NCBI GenBank assembly: GCA_963678675.1
Contig: OY783193.1
Span: 6,207,501 to 6,271,500, forward strand
Origin: Xiphydria camelus
Taxonomy: Eukaryota; Arthropoda; Insecta; Hymenoptera; Xiphydriidae
Length of the DNA: 64,000 nucleotides
Direction of reading: 5' to 3'
Position numbers and translations under genes: made by a program. Under the pieces are notes generated by a model. That model did no database searches. It was not told where the DNA came from and saw only the letters and a program-made list of their open reading frames with translations. How positions within the stretch are numbered: position 1 is the first letter of the stretch; each line of letters opens with the position of its first letter. This document shows positions 57,801 through 64,000 of this stretch, in pieces.

Positions 57801-58134
57801 CCAAGCATTTCACGCAGGTTTTTCACCTCGCTGGGAAGGGCCTTTCGACGTCACTACGTCCCTGGGCAGTGGCGTTTTCCTCATCAATCGTAACGGGGTT
57901 GCGGTCAAGGTGCACCAATCCCAACTTAAGCCGGCATACCCAGGCCCGCAGATGGAAAACAATCCACCCCGAGGCGTTCTTGCAAATGCGGACGCACCTC
58001 AGTCACCACCTCCCCGGAGAGGACGCGGTAGGCCACGGAAGGAAACGCAGCCTCATCCGATGGACCTCCCTGTAGTTGAGCACAACTACAATCTTCGTCC
58101 CCGTGGGAACGGGGAAACTACCTCCGGCCCGTAG
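54721..58134 (+). CDS. pol: Pol polyprotein: protease, reverse transcriptase, RNase H, integrase
   Basis: The open frame codes for about 1137 residues and lies in the -1 frame relative to gag. It opens after a TAA at 54715 and has no ATG in the overlap, so a Gag-Pol fusion by -1 frameshift within 54718-54841 is likely. Position 54721 is a TTG and is only a nominal start. Counting from it: protease active site DSGAS at 67-71; a flap-like ILGYSWL; reverse transcriptase with catalytic YLDD at 387-390; RNase H with TDAS (Asp536), NEQE (Glu578) and TDNRAL (Asp603). The integrase zinc site has His747, His752, Cys782 and Cys785, and its catalytic triad is Asp814, Asp874 and Glu909. A GPF-type C-terminal module (RWEGPF) follows. 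All key residues are present and there is no internal stop. The enzymes process the polyprotein, copy the RNA to DNA and insert it. Confidence 0.95.
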   Translation: MSSARRKEAGRGKKRAGKLAELGGNPYGRRRPDRIQQLTVGNARLPSQDLPYLQTEIRGVPAVALLDSGASQNFLHFRLLDSGQRGHLRPCPPTARLASNSGELPLLGSIDIPVVIEGRAYPGEFLVSDTLNEDLILGYSWLRHHAVVQDYDQKFIFLGRTQRNRVYLEQRDETPVDQQRTVDWNAVKQDFPPPYDAEFRSLLDEHAECFFRGGRLRQTRTICHEIRLRDNRPIRLGNYRYSDQKKRLIQEQIEEMLADHIIERTSSPYNSPIVLAPKKDGTVRFCIDYRRLNDATEGATQELPIIQEALKDLGDAKVFSTLDLKSGYWQVPMAESSKPLTAFSSPDGGQYRFRVMPFGLKGAPGTFQRLMSQEVLTGHFRRFCLAYLDDIIIYSRNWKEHLDHLRAVFERLTLHGLTCTLAKCHFGAAELKYLGHTIGPNGNRAQDDHVKAITEAETPKNRKELQQFIGTCNWLREYVPDFAGTAAPLTALISDKVKWTWTRETEEAFRRTKKLFTGELALGRPDPRLPYVLQTDASALGMGAVLYQEKPEGGRRVISYASAKFSPVESRYHCNEQECLAIIWAIKKYRPFLEDREFTLRTDNRALLWLRSMKDHRAKLTRWALLLQEFAFRLEHCPGRLNELPDALSRQPTGTEVLDEAGDTERMLPPGPHLNNLGLPNLREEIEAEQQLDKETNRLAQSCLRGGNAPNAGFHVNDQALLRVTPEGVNQLVVPAATRQRVLFEYHDLADHPGEAETTRSIQKYFHWKGLRQDVRGYIRGCHLCACCKSTRGNEGDPQRPRQPQEPWKTVALDLMGPYPRTSRGKRFILVVTDLFSRYPEAYPMGSADVQRIIDILEREVWPRWGYPQEILSDNGPQFTSREWATSCQRWGADVWTTPVYHPRANPTERRNQEIKKGLRIHLAAGRHSTWDHHLPRILFNLRRRRNAATGQTPAELLLGRNLTRPGEWGLLALQEQPRTPRTERVEAARAHQRLYTKDQPSEDGGSHQYQPGDWVYSKTHPLSNASQAFHAGFSPRWEGPFDVTTSLGSGVFLINRNGVAVKVHQSQLKPAYPGPQMENNPPRGVLANADAPQSPPPRRGRGRPRKETQPHPMDLPVVEHNYNLRPRGNGETTSGP

Positions 58135-58163
58135 AGAGGAGGACCGGAGGAACTGGCCACAGT

Positions 58164-58362
58164 GGTGGACAAACTTGATTACGTATACTGTGATTTATTT
58201 TCTTTTAAGTGTAAATATGCTGATGGACAAATTTGATTACATATAATTTGATGTATTTTTTGTATTTTATTTGCTCTAAGTGTAAATATGCTGGTGGACA
58301 AATTTGATTACGTATAATTTGATTTATTTTTTGTATTTAATTTATTTTAAGTGTAAATATGC
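58164..58362 (+). repeat. Minisatellite 1 in the 3' untranslated region, three units
   Basis: There are three tandem units of about 58, 71 and 70 bp. Each starts near GGTGGACAAATTTGATTACG and ends AAGTGTAAATATGC. They follow the pol stop by 30 bp, and the AT-rich composition contrasts with the GC-rich pol. Confidence 0.85.
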
Positions 58363-58548
58363 GTTTCATTCCAAGTGTGGAAAATTTACAATTCCGAGTG
58401 CGAGTGGGCGCTTCATTCCAAGCATGGACAAATTGTAAATTTGAGCGTAAGTGTACGCTCCATTCCAAGTGTGGAAAAATTGTACTTTTCAGTGCGAGGG
58501 TGCGCTCCATTCCAAGTGTAGAAAAATTGTACTTGTGAGTTAAGTGAA
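58361..58548 (+). repeat. Minisatellite 2 in the 3' untranslated region, four units
   Basis: There are four imperfect units of about 46 bp. Each contains GCTCCATTCCAAGTGTGG followed by an AAATTGTA-type core. They directly continue minisatellite 1. There is no ORF between here and the 3' LTR. Confidence 0.85.
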
Positions 58549-58638
58549 TTAGTCTGTAACTTAGGACTAGGCTAAGATTAACTTTGTTAAACGTAGGTTT
58601 TAACCGACGGCTCGACTCCCCAGGGGACCCGCGCCTTT

Positions 58639-58651
58639 GGAAGGGGGAGAG
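58639..58651 (+). promoter_or_regulatory. Polypurine tract
   Basis: The run GGAAGGGGGAGAG lies one base before the 3' LTR, the expected site for plus-strand DNA priming. Confidence 0.85.
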
Positions 58652-58652
58652 T

Positions 58653-59248
58653 TGTCATGCGACATTTTAGCGTTAATATAATTAGTTTTAGCCCTAGAAT
58701 TAGTAATAGCATAGACGCGCTCGGCCAGCGGGCCGACGCGCATAAGTAGTAGCGCAGCTAACCCCACCGTGCGTCCCGCTGCACCGGTCCCCCACCCGAC
58801 CGCGGTCCACCAATCGAGGGGAAGCGCAGAGGTAGCTGTAGCGTAGGAGGCTAGATATAAGGAGGCCCCGAGCCCGGGGCCAGGCAGTTCTTTTCAGAGC
58901 TCCACAACTCGCGCATTAAAGACTCGAGTTCGCAGCACCCAGGACTAGCTCTCTCGCCGTTCTCCCATCCCGACGCAGCCTTCAGACGCTCGCCGTGAGG
59001 CTCGAGCTCGCCAGCAGGGTCCGTGGGCAGGCTCCCCCACCGCTCGCTTCCCCCGACGCGGACAGTCTTTTTCAAGACTTCGGCGCTCGCCGTGAGGCTC
59101 GAGTTCGCCAGCGGAGTCCGTGGGCTAGCCCTCCCCCCGACGCGGGCAGTCTTTTTCAAGACTTCGGACGCCCGCTTCGGGGCCCGAGTTCCCCGGCGGA
59201 GCTCGCCAGACGGGCCTTCCCGCCGCGCTTCTTCTGTGGCGTGTGTCA
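58653..59248 (+). repeat. 3' LTR of the Gypsy-type element
   Basis: It is offset exactly 5609 bp from the 5' LTR and appears identical to it by eye over 596 bp. The polypurine tract precedes it, and the TAAT duplication follows it at 59249. The ATTAAA at 58915 is the likely polyadenylation signal for the genomic RNA. Confidence 0.95.
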
Positions 59249-59252
59249 TAAT
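59249..59252. repeat. Target-site duplication, right copy (TAAT)
   Basis: This matches the four bases before the 5' LTR at 53040-53043. Confidence 0.75.
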
Positions 59253-60271
59253 TATAAAAACTAAACGTCCACATATGTGGCCAAGGGCGTGAAGAGGTTA
59301 AAACTCGTACTACGAACCTTCTTCGGACTACGAAAAAAATCATTTTTGAAACGTGCACTATAGAATTTTTTTTGCTTCAATTTACCACATCTCGTGAGAA
59401 TCATCCATATATTTTATTGAGAAAACTAAAAAATTAAAGAAGTTATAACACTTCTAGTAAATCAGCTCATTTTTCACATATTTACATACATATTCACGAT
59501 CATTTTTGAATACGTCATCATTTCATTTCTTACATAGACATGGTGATTAAAGGTTCTACAATTTTCGAAGAATGTTCCATAATTTGTCAGTCTAAATTGG
59601 ATGGATATCTTTCATGTGGCTATTATTTAAAAATCGGTTAGGACCATTTGATCCAAGTTTGACCACAGAGAGAGAGTATCCATTTGTAAATATATATACA
59701 AAGACACGTATACCTGTAAATGACACAAAGTGAAACGGGCGACGTCTCTCTTTAAACTTTACCTCCCAACTCTCCCTGCTCGACGTGAATTTACTATTGC
59801 AGGGAAATCACATCGCGTCTGGCCACTTCTTTTCCCTTCCATTTCCCTTTTCCTCCGCGCTTAATCCCTTTCCTTGCGCGCACGATTGCCCTCGACTCGA
59901 CTCTTGCGAGATAAAAAAGAAATTGAAATTAAATACCCCCGTCTCTCCTCGAGGTGCCAAGGGTTGCGTGTGCGCGAGCTTTTGAAAATATGTCCATCCC
60001 TCTCCGAGCCCCTCTCTTTGCGCTCGACACTCGTCATTTAATGCTTTGCTCGCTCCGCGCGTTAGATACACGTTCGTGTTTCGCGACCTGAGACATTATG
60101 GTAATTTGCCAGTTCGTTTCTCACTCTCGAAACACTTTTGCGTACTTGTTGTGGAATTAAAAAATAACGTTGCGAGAAGATTGTATATGCTACTCGGGGA
60201 AAATGCGAAAATGTTTTTCGTTTCTACACGTTTGTGAAAAACATGGGAATTTCAAGCATTGCATTTGCGTG

Positions 60272-60498
60272 CACTGAGAAAAAAATTAAATCTTGGAGAC
60301 GATGAGCAAATTGTTTGGTTAAATATTTATCCTCCATCTGTTTGATTAAACTAACCACTTTTTAGTTAGAATAACTAAACATTTGGTTAGAATAATTAAA
60401 TATTTGGGTCAACTGACCACGATTTTGGTTGGAATGATTAAACGCGTTTAACTAGATGCGTTTTGTCATTTTAACCTAATTTTTTTTATTAGTGTTGT
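60272..60498 (+). mobile_element. CACTGAG-end MITE, family A
   Basis: It begins GCACTGAGAAAAAAATTAAA and has TATCCTCCATCTGTTTGA and GTTAGAATAACTAAACATTT inside. It ends AATTTTTTTTATTAGTG. Confidence 0.8.
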
Positions 60499-62182
60499 AT
60501 TTCAGAGACATATATTTCTTATTGTGCAGCTGGATGCACTATTACATCTTTTGTACGAGTTATTATAACAATAGGTACTTATATATATGTATCTCATTGA
60601 GTTAAACTAGGCAATTATTTATCTTTCTCATTTCACATGAATAAAGCATCCTAAATCCTCAAGTCACGATTATCTCGTTATCCGTGAGTTATTTCCCCAA
60701 ATTATTATAAAACTTTTATGTAGATGGAAATACGTATAACGATCAACGAAGTTGTATTCCGTATCAAAATTGATCCGGAAGCTCACAGATACGGAAATAA
60801 ACGTAACCAAAACCGACACAACCCTATCTCGACACTGATTACCGTCACCATTCCAGCGTACACACAGATACGCATCTAAAGTTCGTCCATGAAATGTTCT
60901 TTAGATTACTCGACACAGTTAATTACCGCAGCGATGTCACTCCGGCCCCAGACGCGGACATCAGGGGCGAGGCGGGGACGAGCCGATGCGTTCATCCCCC
61001 CTGTCGGAGCGCGCTGTACGTTACTGTATCGAGATCGAATAATTAGCGCGTGGAATCCCACGACGGCGAAGGATTAACGAGACTAATTACTCGTTCTGGA
61101 AAATGCTACCGTGTCCCGCGAGCTACTCTCGCGCACAGGGGCCAATTTATTTATTCATTAGCGCGGTAACCGGCAGACGTAACGACGATCGAATCGAGGG
61201 GGATGCTGCAGCGCGCTGCGCCGAAAGTGTCCGGATCGCGCGTCGAATTAGAGATTCGATTTTCCTCCGGATCGCTGGTGCGACGGCGTGAGGGGGTGGG
61301 AGAGGTGGAATTCCCAGCCTCCCCCCATACTCACTCCTTCCGTCCGTCGCGGCGCTGTAATTCGAGATACGCGCGTTAAGCGGAGTGGAAATAAATGATT
61401 CTTAGGGTGAAAGAGTACTTCTTCGATCGAGCGTGCCGGACCGACGGCGGCGCGGGATAAATAATTCCCAACGCGCCAGCTTGGGTTACGTGACTTGGAG
61501 TATTAACGAGCAATCGACGAGAATCGAGAAACCCGAAGGCCGAAAGAGCTCGAAGGGGTTGGTAGGGGTTCTTTCTTTGCCTGCAGGTATTATCGTAGTC
61601 TTTGATGGGGGGAAAGCTTGTCTTAATTGTTATCGCGGCTAATATCGTTCGGGGAAAACAAAATTCGTTTGATTTGAATTACGATAAAGAGTTGGCGATG
61701 TAATGGTTATTTCCGTAATGAGGGTCGTTCAAAAGAATGTCGGATGCAAATCGTAGCTCTCTATACGAATTTGACTGGGATATTTTTTTCTCTTCAAATA
61801 TTTAGACCCGATGACCGTGACTTATGGCATCTGGTGTTTAATCACTAAACACTATAATTTGGTTAACATATAACAAATATAAATATTGATTTATCCTATT
61901 TGTAATTTTTACGACTTACGAATTACAGTTTGACTAGCGTTAAACTACAATTCTGTCGAGGAAGTTTTATAGAGTTACACAGTAATTAGGCGTTTTTTCC
62001 TGAGGAACCGACAAAAATTCCCGCGCAAGCAGATATTATATTTAATTAAACTAGTATTTGGTACAGTTGTAAACAGTAAATAGAAATGTGTCTTCTGTAC
62101 AAATTCTAAATGATCTCGAATCTCAGCGCCACTGGATTAACCAGTAAACATTACTGGTTTCTTCTTTTGCGTGTATGATTGC
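60499..62182. other. No gene seen
   Basis: A GC-rich island at 60890-61660 carries short ORFs without domains. The remainder is AT-rich. Confidence 0.5.
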
Positions 62183-62320
62183 GAGAGATAAGTAGACTTA
62201 CTATATTATGACGTATTCCGCATTTTTAAGTATCATTTTCCAACTCTGGTAAGGCTGAAAATGAAAAATTCGGGGTAAATAATTTTATCCAAATTTTTCA
62301 AATTCGCAATAAAAAAAAAT
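62183..62320 (+). repeat. Dispersed repeat, copy 2 of 2
   Basis: AAGTAGACTTACTATATTATGAC, GAAAATGAAAAATTCGGGG and TTTTTCAAATTCGCAAT match the copy at 48119. Confidence 0.7.
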
Positions 62321-63786
62321 TAGAGAGAAAACAAAATTGGATTGTCATTCAAAACGAATTTACAGACGAGAGCGGAAAGGGAACAGAAAAGGTGCGTTAA
62401 TCGTTTGGGTATCTCTCGAAGATATTTCAGCGCATTTCCCATCCACGGTATCTGTCGTCCGGACCCATCAGGAGTCGTCCCGTCGAGGAGGGATGAAGGC
62501 GGCTTTTCGCGACCCCGGCCAGGGGTTTGCTCCGCACAGCGCCGCCCTTCCCTCGGCCCCCCAAACGAGCGGCTCGTTAGTTACTTGACTTTTTTCCCGA
62601 GGAAGGGTCGTGCAAACCCCGCCTGTCCTGACCTCTCCACGACGTTTCTCGATTTCTCTTTCACGACCTTGGGTGGATTCGCGCCGGTGCTATTCAAGCT
62701 GAGCGACTCCATGCCCCCTCGAAGGCGAATCGTTCGCGTAATTCGCGTCAGGGAAGAAATCTCTGATCGTCGCGGGAGCTCTGAGTAAGCAAAGAGAGAT
62801 AAAGAGTTCGACCATAAACTATGTCATGCAGATGGAGGGGATGAGATTGGAGCATCTGAGTTTTGGGGTAAAAAATCATAACAGAAATAGGAAACGAATG
62901 TCTAACGAAGAGAAGTGGATAAAAAGATTAATTATACTCTTATGGCTGCTACGAGGAATAATGCAGTGTACGAATGAGAGTACAATAGCATTTACAATTG
63001 CGATAACGTTATTTTCTACAAGGAGAAAAAGGATTAGTAAAAGATCAGGGGAAAACTCATGAATTTTTACAGTTATCCTAGTAATAGTGCTCCTCGAGAT
63101 GAAACACACATTGAAGTTTTTAATATACCACAGTGTACTTTCATACGGTAAAATTTTTCTAATCTTCCGTTAATATGTGTTGGATGTTTACGGGTTTATA
63201 CCGTTGCGAATTGTAAAAGTATGCTGTCTATTTAAAAAATTGGGGCGTCGATCTCACTTTTACCCTATAACGAGCTCTCGTCATAATTTTTTCTCGCATC
63301 TCTCGTGGGAACCTCGCAGAGAGGGAAGAAGGTGGCAAGCGAAGAGGACGGCGAGAGGGATCGGATCGCGCAGCGTTCGATTTACGACTGTCGACCTACA
63401 TTTATTTCCTTCGTCAGCCAATTACCCTTCGTCTTTTATAGCTATTTATCATTTCTCCCTCGACCCCGTGTCTCGTCGGCAGACTTCGCAGCCCGATGGT
63501 CTGTCGTGCGAGGAAAAGGGGAGGAAAAGAGGAGCGGGAATGAAGAGGAAGCCGGCTGGTTTTTCGCTGCCGTGAAAATCGGACTCGATGAAATACTGCA
63601 GCCCGATTGTCGCATTCGTCGCATTCACAGCGAATCAATTATTTTCTTCCTTGCGCGAGCGAAAACTTTGGAGCTTGCGGCGATCGTGGCGTTCGGTACT
63701 TTTTGCCCGACCACTTCGTCGCCGTGGCTTTCGGGAAAAAGCCGCAAGCGATAAAGCGGAATTCGACGCGGAGTAGTTTATACGTG
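62321..63786. other. No gene seen
   Basis: GC-rich blocks at 62340-62790 and 63290-63780 carry overlapping ORFs of up to 149 codons on both strands, none with a recognisable domain. Confidence 0.5.
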
Positions 63787-63905
63787 CACAGAGATAAAGA
63801 ATTAGTTGAATCTACTGCAAATGACTTGTGGGCTCGCACGTAATTATTTATTTAGATCAAACAAATCTTTTTTCATATCAATTTGATATTTCTTCCTTGC
63901 AGTCA
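63787..63905 (+). mobile_element. MITE family E, left part only
   Basis: CACAGAGATAAAGAATTAG and GAATCTACTGCAAATGACTT match the left arm of the copy at 39047. Similarity fades near 63905 and no right arm is present before the window ends. Confidence 0.7.
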
Positions 63906-64000
63906 CATAGGGTAAACCGAGGAGAGATGCCATATGAGGAGAGATGCCAAATGGCAATATTTCGATCTGTAAGGATCAGATGGCTCTCGCACCAGGTCTG

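Larger units (their letters stand above)
53044..59248 (+). mobile_element. Ty3/Gypsy-type LTR retrotransposon, apparently full length and intact
   Basis: The element spans 6205 bp. Two 596-bp LTRs (53044-53639 and 58653-59248) begin TGTCATG and end GTCA; reading them side by side I found no difference. Internal order is primer binding site, gag, pol, 3' non-coding minisatellites, polypurine tract. The domain order protease, RT, RNase H, integrase is that of Ty3/Gypsy (Metaviridae), not Copia. Both ORFs are open throughout, and a 4-bp duplication TAAT flanks the insertion. Identical LTRs with open frames indicate a very recent insertion that may still be competent. No env-like ORF lies between pol and the 3' LTR. 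Base composition is clearly more GC-rich than the surroundings. The insertion sits inside a small TTAA-flanked element. Confidence 0.95.
52871..59297. mobile_element. Small TTAA-flanked, piggyBac-like element, split by the LTR retrotransposon
   Basis: TTAA at 52867-52870 is followed by CCTCTTCAGGGACG. At the other end, CGTGAAGAGG is followed by TTAA at 59298-59301. The inverted ends share CCTCTTCA. Without the retrotransposon the element is about 218 bp (52871-53043 plus 59253-59297) and non-coding. The empty site can be seen at 50190-50205 in the related copy, where a single TTGA replaces TTAA-element-TTAA. TTAA duplication is the hallmark of piggyBac transposition. Confidence 0.75.
52735..59660 (-). 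mobile_element. Outer piggyBac-like element copy, interrupted by nested insertions
   Basis: The parts 52735-52866 and 59302 to about 59660 together match, in inverted orientation, the uninterrupted element at 49803-50306. A TTAA precedes the left part at 52731. The far right end has decayed and no TTAA is visible there. Everything between 52867 and 59301 is a later insertion. Confidence 0.7.

Noticed and set aside
58135..58652. Possible env gene between pol and 3' LTR
   Set aside because: The segment is about 520 bp of minisatellite and short spacer without an ORF or splice acceptor I can support.
62342..63754. ORFs of 148 and 149 codons near the right end
   Set aside because: No domain, no clear splice sites, and competing ORFs in other frames over the same bases.

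Overview
This looks like non-coding DNA from an insect nuclear genome, probably a hymenopteran such as an ant. It is AT-rich with scattered GC-rich islands, CpG is abundant (many cgcgcg runs), long protein-coding genes are absent, and small DNA transposons with inverted ends are very common. The organism is inferred from composition and repeat types, not from a diagnostic gene.

Only one host coding exon is supported. At 26332-26488 (+) an ATG opens a hydrophobic signal-peptide-like leader and ends at a good splice donor. Everything to its right may be a giant first intron; everything to its left may be 5' flank.

The largest intact object is a Ty3/Gypsy-type LTR retrotransposon at 53044-59248. 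It has two apparently identical 596-bp LTRs, a tRNA-Lys-type primer binding site, gag, a pol ORF in the -1 frame (protease, reverse transcriptase, RNase H, integrase), a 3' untranslated stretch with two minisatellites, a polypurine tract and a 4-bp target duplication. There is no env ORF. It lies inside a small TTAA-flanked element, which lies inside another TTAA-flanked piggyBac-like element. A second copy of that outer element, in opposite orientation, lies at 49803-50306.

The most unusual object is a solo-LTR-like insertion of about 235 bp at 17485-17723, carrying a TATA box and, about 40 nt downstream, a complete type III hammerhead ribozyme (17628-17697). All core nucleotides are present, all three stems are perfect, and loops I and II share a 7-nt complementarity. 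It interrupts a MITE whose other copies show the uninterrupted sequence.

The rest is a mosaic of short inverted-repeat elements: a family with CACTGAG ends in at least nine copies, several unrelated families sharing the same end, two pogo/Tigger-like elements with TA duplications, a decayed PIF/Harbinger element with transposase remnant, further MITEs, a local tandem duplication at 15344-15765, and microsatellites. No tRNA, rRNA, CRISPR array or bacterial-type operon was seen.
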